A DNA stretch of 64,000 nucleotides, taken from contig NZ_JBEYYO010000021.1 of NCBI RefSeq assembly GCF_040645615.1, positions 40,969 through 104,968 of the forward strand, given 5' to 3'. The DNA comes from Glycomyces sp040645615 (GTDB taxonomy: Bacteria; Actinomycetota; Actinomycetes; Mycobacteriales; Micromonosporaceae). Positions within the stretch are counted from its first letter, which is position 1. Every line of letters begins with the position of its first letter. This document shows, in pieces, positions 1 to 12,451 of this stretch. The translations under genes were made by a program, and so were the position numbers. The notes beneath the pieces are model-generated. The model saw only the letters and a list, made by a program, of their open reading frames with translations. It was not told the DNA's origin and did not search any database.

Positions 1-1631
<1,631 letters not shown>

Positions 1632-1717
1632 TGTCGCCTAAGCACAGGACCGGTCTGGCGTCAACCCTGGTGATCGCGGCCACCCCGGTGGAGGAATGTT
1701 CACATTACTGCATTCCA

Positions 1718-1753
1718 TGACGGAAAATCCCTCACTGCTTACACTCCCTGGGT
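1718..1753 (+). promoter_or_regulatory. Predicted promoter giving a leaderless glucosaminidase transcript
   Basis: A TACACT -10 hexamer lies at 1740-1745, eight bases before the ATG at 1754, with a weak -35 (TGACGG, 1718-1723) 16 bases upstream. No Shine-Dalgarno sequence precedes the ATG. This geometry implies transcription beginning at or next to the start codon. Prediction from spacing only. Confidence 0.5.
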
Positions 1754-2848
1754 ATGGGCGTAATCCATATCTCCATCCGATTCGTTATGGTCCTCGCGCT
1801 CGCCGCCGGAGCGATCCTCGTCGGCGCGCTCCCCGGCTACGCCAAGATCACCGGCGCGGTCGTCTCCACCGCGGAGGGCCCGCTCAACGTGCGATCCGGG
1901 CCCGCCACCGACCAGAAATCCGCCGGCACCCTCGCCAGAGGCGCCAGTCCCGAGGTCTTCTGCAAGGCCCGCGGCGAGCAGATCCGCGGCCACGTGCGCA
2001 ACACCTCCACCTGGCTCAACATCGGCAAGGGCCGCTGGATCTCCGAGGCCTACATCGTGTGGTCCCCGTTCCAGAACGTGCCCTGGTGCGCAGCCGCCAA
2101 GGAAGTGGCCACCGTCTCCAAGGTCACCACCGCCGGCGGCGAACTCAACGTGCGCGCCGCCGCCAACTCGACCTCGGGCCGCCAAGGCGGCCTCGCCAAC
2201 GGCGCCGCCGTCCTCGTCCAATGCCAGGTCTGGGGCCAGGAGGTCAACGGCACCGCCGGCAAGTCCGGCGTCTGGTACCAGGTCGGCAGCAAACGCTTCG
2301 TCTCCTCCGCCTACATCAAATGGAGCTCGGGCCAGCCATGGCTGCCCTGGTGCGGCCAAGACGCGCCCACCGTCCCGCGCGGCGGCCAGATCGGCTTCAT
2401 CCAGTCCCACGCCCCCGCCGCGAAGGCCAGCGACAAAGCCACAGGCGTGCCCGCCTCGGTCACCCTCGCCCAGGCGATCCTGGAGACCGGCTGGGGCAAG
2501 GGCGCTCTCGCCCGCGAGGACCACAACCTGTTCGGCATGAAGTGCTTCGGATCGCCCGGCGACCACGCGATCGGGTGCCGCGACTACGCCACGTTCGAGT
2601 GCAGCCCCACCGCCGGGTGCTTCGACATGAAGGCGACCTTCCGCGCTTACGCGAACGTGGCCGACTCCTACCGCGACCACGGCGAACTGCTGTCGAACTG
2701 GGCCCGCTACGACACGGCGATGTCGCACGCAGACGACCCGAAGCGCTTCGCCAAGGAGATACAGAAGGCCGGCTACGCGACCGACCCGAAGTACGCCGAG
2801 AAGCTCATCGGAATCATGGACCAGTACGACCTGTACCAGTACGACTGA
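1754..2848 (+). CDS. Secreted SH3b-SH3b-glucosaminidase (GH73-type peptidoglycan hydrolase)
   Basis: A 364-residue exported protein. The N-terminus carries a hydrophobic signal segment (about residues 9-30, VMVLALAAGAILVGALPGYA). Two bacterial SH3-like repeats follow (about 38-100 and 118-190), each with the LNVRSGP/LNVRAAA motif typical of SH3_3 domains that hold cell-wall hydrolases on their substrate. The C-terminal 150 residues are a glucosaminidase (mannosyl-glycoprotein endo-beta-N-acetylglucosaminidase, FlgJ/LytD type) with LAQAILETGWGKG containing the expected catalytic Glu, then HNLFGMKC and SYRDHGELL. Paired Cys residues suggest disulfides outside the cell. The role is probably peptidoglycan cleavage in growth or cell separation. 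It stands alone between divergent typA and uvrA. Confidence 0.9.
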   Translation: MGVIHISIRFVMVLALAAGAILVGALPGYAKITGAVVSTAEGPLNVRSGPATDQKSAGTLARGASPEVFCKARGEQIRGHVRNTSTWLNIGKGRWISEAYIVWSPFQNVPWCAAAKEVATVSKVTTAGGELNVRAAANSTSGRQGGLANGAAVLVQCQVWGQEVNGTAGKSGVWYQVGSKRFVSSAYIKWSSGQPWLPWCGQDAPTVPRGGQIGFIQSHAPAAKASDKATGVPASVTLAQAILETGWGKGALAREDHNLFGMKCFGSPGDHAIGCRDYATFECSPTAGCFDMKATFRAYANVADSYRDHGELLSNWARYDTAMSHADDPKRFAKEIQKAGYATDPKYAEKLIGIMDQYDLYQYD

Positions 2849-2862
2849 CCGCCGCGGCGGAC

Positions 2863-2892
2863 ACGGGCCCCGAGCAGCCGCTCCGGGCCCGT
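2863..2892 (+). terminator. Hairpin terminator after the glucosaminidase gene
   Basis: ACGGGCCC (2863-2870) and GGGCCCGT (2885-2892) form a perfect 8-bp GC stem 15 bases after the stop codon. No U-tract follows, as is common in high-GC actinobacteria. Confidence 0.6.
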
Positions 2893-3014
2893 TCAGCTCT
2901 CCGCGAATCATGAGGCGAAGGTCACACTTGCGACGGAAACCGCAGGATGCGGCGAGGTAGCCTCGAACAGCGGCCCTCGACAGCGTCATGTTCGAACAGC
3001 GGGCCTCCCAGAAC

Positions 3015-3036
3015 TGTCGGACCCGAACGTTAGATT
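3015..3036 (+). promoter_or_regulatory. uvrA promoter with a RecA-NDp/PafBC-like DNA-damage motif
   Basis: TGTCGGAC (3015-3022), exactly eight bases, then TAGATT (3031-3036). The mycobacterial RecA-independent damage promoter is described as TTGTCRGTG-N8-TANNNT; this site keeps TGTCGG, the N8 spacer and the -10 but differs at the last two bases of the upstream element. The -10 ends six bases before the GTG at 3043, so the transcript is probably leaderless. No GAAC-N4-GTTC LexA box is visible here. Confidence 0.5.
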
Positions 3037-3042
3037 CCCACC

Positions 3043-6045
<3,003 letters not shown>

Positions 6046-6056
6046 GCGAACGGGCA

Positions 6057-6086
6057 GCGGCGGTCGGGCGATAGCCCGGCCGCCGC
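6057..6086 (+). terminator. uvrA terminator
   Basis: A 13-bp stem with one G-U pair (6057-6069 with 6074-6086, loop gata) starts 11 bases after the uvrA stop. Strong GC hairpin without U-tract. Confidence 0.7.
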
Positions 6087-6138
6087 TCGCGGTTTGCGGG
6101 GAGTAGGGCGGCAGTTCGCGGCGGGTTGCCCGACCCCC

Positions 6139-6282
<144 letters not shown>

Positions 6283-6318
6283 GACGGCTCTCGCGCGTGA
6301 GCTTCACTCGTTTAGCGG

Positions 6319-6382
6319 GGTTGTCGTACCTTCGCGCGATCATTGCAGTCGGGGGCAGTCGAGTTTGGACACGCCCGAGCGC
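6319..6382 (-). repeat. Dispersed palindromic repeat, inverted copy
   Basis: Read on the minus strand this segment runs GCGCTCGGGCGTGTCC, variable bases, then CCCCCGACTGCAATGATCGC and GCGAAGGTACGACAACC, matching the repeat consensus in order and spacing. It faces copy 6397-6457 head to head, so together they make a long imperfect inverted repeat across 6319-6457. Confidence 0.65.
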
Positions 6383-6396
6383 GGGGGGCGACACAC

Positions 6397-6457
6397 GCGG
6401 TCGGGCGTGTCGGGATTCAGCTACCCCCGGTTCACATGATCGCGCGAGGGTCTGACA
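6397..6457 (+). repeat. Dispersed palindromic repeat, copy 2
   Basis: GCGGTCGGGCGTGTCG, 11 variable bases, CCCCCGGTTCACATGATCGC, GCGAGGGTCTGACA. Same layout as copies at 6139 and 63838. It contains the ATG at 6436 that is in frame with the following peptidase gene, so that ATG is probably repeat sequence and not the native start. Confidence 0.75.
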
Positions 6458-6483
6458 TTTCTGGTGGCGTTTGCGAGGTGGCG

Positions 6484-7164
6484 GTGTTCGATCGGTTATC
6501 GGGTTCGGTTGCGACACTTTCGGACTCGGCCGGGTCGGTTCGTGTTTTTGCGGGGTTCGGTTGCGAGGATTGGGCGGTGTTGCTCGTGCTCGGTGCCGTT
6601 GGTGGGTTGTTGGTGGTTCCCGCTGTGGTGTTCGTGGTGCGGGTTGGCGCCGGGAGGCGGGCGAATTCTGGCTTGGTCGGGTTCGTGTGCGTTGCGGCCT
6701 CGCTCTTGGTGGTGTGGAGCGCGAGTGGGGTGCTGCATGCCGGCGCGCTTTCGCTTGTCGTGGTTTCGGGGATCGCGGCCGGGTGGATTGATGCGTATGA
6801 GCGGCGTCTTCCTGACCTGCTGATCTTGCCTTTGTATCCGGCTGTCGGGTCGTTGCTCGTCGCGACTGGGGATGCCGACCTCATGCTTCGGGCTGTCGTC
6901 TGTGCTGCCGCTGGGATCGGTTTGTGCGGGGTCGGTTGTGCCACTGGGCAGCTCGGGTTCGGGGATCTCAAGCTTGCCGGGGTGCTCGGGCTCGTGCTCG
7001 GGTGGGATTCGTGGGGCACCGCCGCCGTCGCTGTGCTCGCCACCGTGGTCGTCGGTGGGGTGCAGGCCGCCGTGGTGCTCGCGCTCGGGCGTCACGATTT
7101 TCCCTACGGTCCCGCCATGCTCACCGGTGCCGCAGTCGCGCTCGCTGCCGCGCCCCTGCTTTGA
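6484..7164 (+). CDS. Type IV prepilin peptidase-like protein (A24 family)
   Basis: A polytopic membrane protein with the two aspartates of the A24 aspartyl proteases: the first in AGWIDAYERRLPDLLILP, the second in LGFGDLKLAGVLGL (GxGD motif). About six or seven hydrophobic helices follow the first segment WAVLLVLGAVGGLLVVPAVV. The family cleaves prepilin leaders at the membrane for pilus or Flp/Tad-type secretion. It is short and lacks the N-terminal methylase domain, as usual in actinobacteria. Start uncertain: GTG 6484 has GAGG six bases upstream, while ATG 6436 falls inside a dispersed repeat. T-rich third positions make its codon use less GC-rich than neighbouring genes. No pilin genes are nearby. 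Confidence 0.8.
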   Translation: MFDRLSGSVATLSDSAGSVRVFAGFGCEDWAVLLVLGAVGGLLVVPAVVFVVRVGAGRRANSGLVGFVCVAASLLVVWSASGVLHAGALSLVVVSGIAAGWIDAYERRLPDLLILPLYPAVGSLLVATGDADLMLRAVVCAAAGIGLCGVGCATGQLGFGDLKLAGVLGLVLGWDSWGTAAVAVLATVVVGGVQAAVVLALGRHDFPYGPAMLTGAAVALAAAPLL

Positions 7165-7182
7165 TCCACACCTTCGGAGACA

Positions 7183-7229
7183 TTGACACAGTTGCATGTC
7201 TTACTTAGTCTAAGTCTTACGTGTAAGTC
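7183..7229 (+). promoter_or_regulatory. GH30 promoter with two overlapping palindromic operators
   Basis: TTGACA (7183-7188), 17 bases, TAGTCT (7206-7211) is a near-consensus sigma-70-type promoter. The -10 lies inside the perfect palindrome ACTTAG-T-CTAAGT (7203-7215), directly followed by CTTAC-GT-GTAAG (7216-7227). Both units are framed as GTCTTAC...TAAGTC, a direct duplication of a dyad. This fits repressor binding over the -10 and start site. It does not resemble the GH9/GH6 operator. Confidence 0.7.
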
Positions 7230-7250
7230 TCGATCCGTAAGGAACCGCTT

Positions 7251-9140
7251 ATGAATCGCAAACACCTCCCGGGCCGGAGGCTGGCCGCCGTCGGCGTCAG
7301 CCTCGCCGTGCTCGGGTCCTCCCTAGTGGCGGCGGGGCTCGTGTCCTCGGCGCAAGCGGCCCAGGGCCAGGCTGACGTCTGGGTCACCACGGCCGATCAG
7401 AGCAAGCTCCTCGCGCGGCAGCCGAGCGTCCCCTTCGGCAGCGGCGGCACCGGGCCGGTGATCACCGTCGACACCGGCACCACCTATCAGACGATGGACG
7501 GCTTCGGCGCCTCGTTCACCGACTCCTCCGCCTGGCTCGTCCAGAACGAGCTCGACCAGAGCCAGCGCGACCAGCTCATGCAGCGGCTCTTCGGCGATGA
7601 CTCGGGGATCGGCCTGAGCATGGTCCGCCAGCCCTTCGGGGCCAGCGACTTCACCGCGAACAACGCCGACTACACCTACGACGACACGTGCTGCGACCTC
7701 GGCGACTTCTCCATCGGGCACGACCTGCCCTACACCGTCCCGATCCTCCAGCAGGCCAAGGCCATCAACCCCGACCTCAAGATCATGGGCACGCCGTGGA
7801 CCGCCCCGGCGTGGATGAAGACCAACAACTCGCTCTTCGGCGGGCAGCTCGCGCCCGACCGGTTCGACGACTACGCCGACTACCTCGCGGCCACCGTGGA
7901 GGCGTATCGCTCCCACGGGCTTCCGATCTACGCGGTGACCCCGCAGAACGAGCCCCACCACGAGACCGGCTCCTATCCCTCGATGCGCATGACCTGGCAG
8001 GACCAGGCCGCGCTCATCGGAGACCACCTCGGCCCCGCACTCGAGGGCACCGGCACCAAGATCATCGCCTGGGACCACAACTGGGACGAGGCGTACTACC
8101 CGATCAACGTCCTGAACGACCCCGAGGCGAACCGGTACGCCGCCGGGAGCGCCTTCCACTGCTACGGCGGCGACGTCTCGGCGCAGAGCCAGGTCCACGA
8201 CGCCCACCCGGGCAAGGACCTGTGGTTCACCGAGTGCTCCGGCGGCGAGTGGGCCACCGACTTCGGCGGCAACCTCAAGTGGAACATGCAGAACCTCGTG
8301 ATCGGCTCGACCCGCAACTGGGCCAAGGGGATCACGCTGTGGAACATGGCGCTCGACCAGAACCACGGGCCCACCAACGGCGGCTGCGCCGACTGCCGCG
8401 GCGTCGTCACCGTCGACACCGGCAACGGCGCGGTGACCTACAACGTCGAGTACTACGTGCTGGGCCACATCAGCAAGTTCGTCGAGCCCGGAGCGACCCG
8501 CATCGCCTCCACCAGCACGCCCGGCGACATCGAGACCGTGGCCTTCCGCAACCCGGACGGCACGATCGCGCTCCTGGCGCTCAACGCGGGCTCGGGCGAG
8601 CGGACCTTCACCGTCTCCCAAGGCGGACAGGACTTCGGGTACACCCTCCCGGCCGGGGCCGTCGCGACCTTCACCTGGGACACCGGCGGCACGCAGCCGC
8701 CCGGCGACATCGACCAGAACGCGACCTACGCGATCGGGTCGGTCAGCAGCGGCAAGACCCTCGACGTGCAGGGCTGGTCGGTCGCGGACGGCGCTCTCGT
8801 GCAGCAGTGGGCCGACCACGGCGGCGAGAACCAGCGCTGGCGCTTCACCGATGCCGGTGGCGGGCACTGGCGGATCGACAACCTGCACTCGGGCAAGGCG
8901 CTGACCGTGGCGAACGGTTCGACGGCGAACGGCGCGGCGATCCATCAGGTGACCTATACGGGCGCGGCGAGCCAGCAGTGGCGGCTCGACCGGCTCGCGG
9001 ACGGCACTTACGCGATCGTCAACCGCGGCAGCGGGAAGGCGCTCGACGTCAAGGACGTGTCGCAGGCGGACGGCGGCCTGATCCAGCAGTGGGACTACTT
9101 CGGCAGCGCCAATCAGCGCTGGAGGCTGACCCTGGACTGA
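7251..9140 (+). CDS. Secreted GH30 glycosidase with C-terminal ricin-type lectin
   Basis: A 629-residue exported enzyme. The signal peptide ends near AQAA (residues 34-37). The catalytic domain (about 65-475) is GH30-like (glucosylceramidase / endo-beta-1,6-glucanase fold), with acid/base Glu234 in TPQNEPHHE and nucleophile Glu328 in LWFTECSGGEW. After a short linker, residues 490-629 form a ricin B/CBM13 beta-trefoil with three QxW repeats (QQWADHGGENQRW, ASQQWRL, IQQWDYFGSANQRW). Likely substrates are fungal or plant beta-glucans or xylans; the exact linkage cannot be read from sequence. AAGGA lies 8-12 bases before the ATG. The palindromic promoter suggests inducible expression. Confidence 0.9.
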   Translation: MNRKHLPGRRLAAVGVSLAVLGSSLVAAGLVSSAQAAQGQADVWVTTADQSKLLARQPSVPFGSGGTGPVITVDTGTTYQTMDGFGASFTDSSAWLVQNELDQSQRDQLMQRLFGDDSGIGLSMVRQPFGASDFTANNADYTYDDTCCDLGDFSIGHDLPYTVPILQQAKAINPDLKIMGTPWTAPAWMKTNNSLFGGQLAPDRFDDYADYLAATVEAYRSHGLPIYAVTPQNEPHHETGSYPSMRMTWQDQAALIGDHLGPALEGTGTKIIAWDHNWDEAYYPINVLNDPEANRYAAGSAFHCYGGDVSAQSQVHDAHPGKDLWFTECSGGEWATDFGGNLKWNMQNLVIGSTRNWAKGITLWNMALDQNHGPTNGGCADCRGVVTVDTGNGAVTYNVEYYVLGHISKFVEPGATRIASTSTPGDIETVAFRNPDGTIALLALNAGSGERTFTVSQGGQDFGYTLPAGAVATFTWDTGGTQPPGDIDQNATYAIGSVSSGKTLDVQGWSVADGALVQQWADHGGENQRWRFTDAGGGHWRIDNLHSGKALTVANGSTANGAAIHQVTYTGAASQQWRLDRLADGTYAIVNRGSGKALDVKDVSQADGGLIQQWDYFGSANQRWRLTLD

Positions 9141-9250
9141 CCCGGGCGGCGATTCTGCGAATCTCCCTTGTCGACTCTGAGACGACGTTATATTCATGGC
9201 CGACCTGGCACGAAAGGGTCGCAAGGAGACACGAGTACTGAGAGGTGACA

Positions 9251-9637
9251 GTGATTCGTTTTATCGCCAAGACCGCCGTGGCGGCCGCCGCCGCGGGCGC
9301 CCTGGCCGCCGGGGCCGCTACCCCGGCCTTCGCCGCAGCACCGACCGAGGGGACGCACTACGACCCCTCCGACTTCGGCGGGGTCAACTTCCTGTCGAAC
9401 CTGTGCATCGGCAACTGGAGCGGGGACGTCCTCTCCCTGCTCAACGTCGGCAAGAGCGACGTGACCAACCTGTGCAACGGCTGGGACCAGAACCCGAACG
9501 GCGTGAACGTCGCCTCCAACATCTGCGCCCTGAACTGGGACTGGAGCAACGCCGCGAGCCTGGGTCTGCTCGGCGTCTCGGACGTGGACAACGTCTGCAA
9601 CTGGTCGTCGGAGGAACTGGCCGCCTCCGCGGAGTGA
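9251..9637 (+). CDS. Small secreted protein with two Cys-pair repeats (chaplin-like layout)
   Basis: An exported protein of about 100 mature residues; the signal peptide ends at AFA-AAP. The mature part is a tandem duplication of roughly 36 residues: GVNFLSNLC...SDVTNLCN and GVNVASNIC...SDVDNVCN. Each unit has Cys residues 22-23 apart, an NW after the first Cys, and a hydrophobic LLxV/GLLGV core. This spacing recalls chaplin domains (N-x-C ... LL ... N-x-C), the surface amyloids of Streptomyces, but identity is too low to assign the family. GTG 9251 is preferred because AGAGG lies five bases upstream; GTG 9245 is also in frame. A TATATT hexamer at 9189-9194 may be its -10. Confidence 0.8.
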   Translation: MIRFIAKTAVAAAAAGALAAGAATPAFAAAPTEGTHYDPSDFGGVNFLSNLCIGNWSGDVLSLLNVGKSDVTNLCNGWDQNPNGVNVASNICALNWDWSNAASLGLLGVSDVDNVCNWSSEELAASAE

Positions 9638-9660
9638 GGTGCGGGTTCACTCGAAACCGC

Positions 9661-9688
9661 GGGGCGGCCGCTGTGAAGCGGCCGCCCC
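9661..9688. terminator. Bidirectional terminator between convergent genes
   Basis: Perfect 12-bp stem GGGGCGGCCGCT/AGCGGCCGCCCC with loop gtga, between the small secreted protein gene (plus) and the GH9 gene (minus). Confidence 0.75.
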
Positions 9689-9734
9689 GTCGCCGTGCCC
9701 GGGCTCACCCTGCCCGGTCACGGCCGATTGATGC

Positions 9735-12335
9735 TCAACTCGCCGAGCAGGTCACCGCCCCCGGGAGCACCGCGGTGCGGGCGTCCTTGGCGCCGATGAA
9801 CCCGAACGAGAACGTCTTGCCCGGCTTGAGGGCCGCGCCGCCGGCGAGCGAACTCGCGGTCACCATGTGGCCGTCGAGGCTCACCTCGGCGCTCCACGAC
9901 TGCACGATCGACTGCCCGGTCGGCAGAGCCCACCGCAGCGACACCGCGTTCAGTGGCACGTCCCCGGTGTTCTTGACCAGCACTTGGGCGTTGAACCCGC
10001 CCGGCCACTGCCCGTTGATGCGGTACTCGACCTGGCATGAGGGCGCGGTCCGCACGCCCCCGGTCTGGTCGGCCGCGAAGCTGGCGACCTGCGCGAGCGA
10101 GGCGTTCCAGTTGATCGTCAGCTCGTTGGTCGCCCACGACCCGATGTCGTCGATGTAGCAGCTCTGCGGGGCGCAACCGGACAGCCAGCGCTGCGCGATC
10201 GGGTCCCACGTGCCGGTCATCGAGTTCGGGCCGCCCGAGAGCGTCCCGGCCGGCGGGTTCGGTGAAGCCGGGTCGAGCTGGTTGGCGTACCAGCGGCTGT
10301 GCTGGTTCTTCGAGTAGTGCGAGCCGTAACCGGTCACATAGGAGTTCCCCAGCGCGTTGCGGCCCAGCACGTAGTCGAGTCCGGCGAACACGCCGTCCTT
10401 GTAGTGCCGTTCGCCGGTGAGGTCGAACGCGGCTCCGATGACGACGAGGCGGTTGAGGACGACGCTGGTCGAACCCCATTCGAAGGTCCCGTCGGCGCCG
10501 TAGCCGAGGTCCCACGGGCTGGCGTCCTGCTCGGCGAGGTACACGTCGGCGCCGGCAACGACCTGCGCGACGAGCGCGTCGCGCTGCGGGAGCGCGTTGG
10601 GGACCGTGGCGAGGTCGAGCTTGGCCAGCTGCGCGACCGAGCCCCACCAGAAGCCGCCGTCGCTGAACGAGTCGGCCTCGTGGTGCTCGGAGGCGAGCAC
10701 GAAGTCCTCATAGGTCTTCGCCCCGGTGGTCAGGAACAGTTCGGCTGCGGCCCAGTAGAACTCGTCGGTCACGTCGTCGTCCCCGTAGGGGCCGCCGCCC
10801 GCGCCGCGGTCGACGGCGTAGACCTCGGGGTTCGCGATCGCGGCGGCCCAGGCGGTCTCGGCCGCCTCCAGGGCCTCGGCGGCGAAGTCGGGGTCGTACG
10901 GTTCGAACAGACGCGCGGCCTGCGCGGCCGCGGCCGCGAGGTTGAGCGTGGCCGCCGTGGACGGCGGCTCCAGGAACCGCTCCTCGGGGTCGTCGGCGGG
11001 CATGAGCGGCAGGCCGGTCCAATTCTCGTCGTGGATCTTGTGGTGTGCCATGCCCGCGAGTTCTTCACCGGCCGGAACCTGCATGGACATCAGGAACTCG
11101 ACTTCCCAGCGGGCCTCGTCGAGGACGTCGGGGACGCCGTCGCCGTGCTCGGGCACCCGCAGGCTCCCGTCGCCGAGCCGGTCGGCGTCGCCGGTGGGGG
11201 CGTACAGCGCCCGCTCGTAGATCGCCATGAGCTGGGCGACCGAGATGCCGCCGTTGACGACGTACTTGCCGTGGTCGCCCGCGTCGTACCAGCCGCCGGT
11301 GACGTCCAGGGTGTAGTCGCAGGCCCCGCCGTAGCAGGTCACCGCGCCGTCGCCGCGGTTCGGGGCGACGTCGACGTGCCCGGCCTCGCGCCCGTATCCG
11401 GGAGCGATCGCGTCGTCGATCGCGATGCCCGAACGCTGCGGGTAGTAGAAGGACAAGGCGTCGACCGCGAGGTCCCCGTAGGCGTCGGTGCCGATCGCGA
11501 ACGGGTAGGAGGTCTCGCCGTCGGCGGTGAGCGTGAAGCCCTCGCCCGCGGCCGAGACACTGGAGAAGTCGATGACGTGGACCGACTCGCCCGAGGTGGG
11601 CTCGTCCCCGTACGGCGTCGAGTCGCCCTCGGCCACCACGGTTCCGGCCGCGTCGTGCAGCTGCCACGGCACGGCGTCTTCGGCGTCGGTCACGAGCGTT
11701 GCCCGCTTGGGGCCGTCGGGCAGGTAGGAGACCTGGTTGACGCGGACCCGGGGCCCGGTGTCGGGGTCGTAGACCGGCGGTTCGGCGTCGGTGAGCAAGG
11801 CGACCTCCGAGAGGCAGAACTGCCAAGGCGATGCGTTGCGCCCGATCTGGAACGCCAGCTGCGCGGCCTCCCAGTCGGCGGCGGCGGTGAACGTGTAGCT
11901 GAACTGCTGCGGCTCGGCGGTGAAGGCCGGGAACTCCTCCATCGCGGTGAGCCAGGGGTCGACCGGCTGCTGGACGAGGGCGCGCACGCTCACGTCGGCC
12001 GAAGCGCGGGCGGTGAACTGGAGCTCGTAGGACTCGCCCGCGGCCAGCGGGAGGCCGTCTTGGCCGAGGATCGCGTCCCACGGGTTCAGGGTCCCGCCGG
12101 GCACGTCGACGCACCATTCGCCGTCGGCCACCGATCCGGTGAGGTTCTCGGTGGTCCACCAGCCGGTGGTGCCGTCGGCGAAGTCGCCGTTGGTGATGAG
12201 GTCGCTGGGCTCCTCTTCCTGCGCCTGCGCGGTCGGAGCGGCGGCAACCGCTCCCACGGCGAGTGCGCTCGCGGCGGCGAGCATGAGCCCCCGGCGTGCG
12301 CGGCGGACGGGTGGGGCCAGTGATCGCTGTGGCAT
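9735..12335 (-). CDS. Secreted GH9 endoglucanase (CBM4/9-like, Ig-like, GH9, CBM2)
   Basis: An 866-residue modular cellulase. Order: signal peptide (1-39, ending AQAQ), a CBM4/9-type jelly-roll (about 45-185, ITNGDFADGTTGWW opening), an Ig-like CelD_N domain (about 195-280, VRVNQVSYLP), the GH9 catalytic domain (285-755) and a C-terminal CBM2 (765-866, CQVEYRINGQWPGGF). GH9 hallmarks are present: GGWYDAGDHGKYVVNGG with catalytic Asp351 and Asp354, and WATNELTINWN with the acid Glu738. CBM2 binds crystalline cellulose, so the protein is probably an extracellular processive or endo cellulase. It is transcribed toward the small secreted protein gene, with a LacI-type operator at its promoter and a LacI regulator upstream. 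Confidence 0.95.
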   Translation of the reverse strand: MPQRSLAPPVRRARRGLMLAAASALAVGAVAAAPTAQAQEEEPSDLITNGDFADGTTGWWTTENLTGSVADGEWCVDVPGGTLNPWDAILGQDGLPLAAGESYELQFTARASADVSVRALVQQPVDPWLTAMEEFPAFTAEPQQFSYTFTAAADWEAAQLAFQIGRNASPWQFCLSEVALLTDAEPPVYDPDTGPRVRVNQVSYLPDGPKRATLVTDAEDAVPWQLHDAAGTVVAEGDSTPYGDEPTSGESVHVIDFSSVSAAGEGFTLTADGETSYPFAIGTDAYGDLAVDALSFYYPQRSGIAIDDAIAPGYGREAGHVDVAPNRGDGAVTCYGGACDYTLDVTGGWYDAGDHGKYVVNGGISVAQLMAIYERALYAPTGDADRLGDGSLRVPEHGDGVPDVLDEARWEVEFLMSMQVPAGEELAGMAHHKIHDENWTGLPLMPADDPEERFLEPPSTAATLNLAAAAAQAARLFEPYDPDFAAEALEAAETAWAAAIANPEVYAVDRGAGGGPYGDDDVTDEFYWAAAELFLTTGAKTYEDFVLASEHHEADSFSDGGFWWGSVAQLAKLDLATVPNALPQRDALVAQVVAGADVYLAEQDASPWDLGYGADGTFEWGSTSVVLNRLVVIGAAFDLTGERHYKDGVFAGLDYVLGRNALGNSYVTGYGSHYSKNQHSRWYANQLDPASPNPPAGTLSGGPNSMTGTWDPIAQRWLSGCAPQSCYIDDIGSWATNELTINWNASLAQVASFAADQTGGVRTAPSCQVEYRINGQWPGGFNAQVLVKNTGDVPLNAVSLRWALPTGQSIVQSWSAEVSLDGHMVTASSLAGGAALKPGKTFSFGFIGAKDARTAVLPGAVTCSAS

Positions 12336-12358
12336 GAAGGGGCTCTCCTCTGCGAAAT

Positions 12359-12406
12359 TGGGAGCGTTACCATCAGCATCCTGTCATCAATAGTGATCAA
12401 TGTCAA
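12359..12406 (-). promoter_or_regulatory. GH9 promoter with CebR-like LacI-family operator
   Basis: On the minus strand TTGACA (12401-12406), 17 bases, CAGGAT (12378-12383) forms a promoter. The operator TGGGAGCGTTACCA (plus strand, 12359-12372) lies at the expected start site, 24 bases before the ATG. It differs by three bases from the Streptomyces CebR box TGGGAGCGCTCCCA and matches the GH6 site at 51091-51104 at 12 of 14 positions. The central CpG is typical for LacI-family operators. ATTGA repeats fill the spacer. Confidence 0.7.
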
Positions 12407-12451
12407 TATGCGAACCTGTACGAACCGTAGGCAAGCGGTCGCCTTGAGCCT

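Noticed and set aside
2985..3000. LexA box at GTTCGAAC upstream of uvrA
   Set aside because: The half-sites are in the wrong orientation (GTTC-GAAC rather than GAAC-N4-GTTC).
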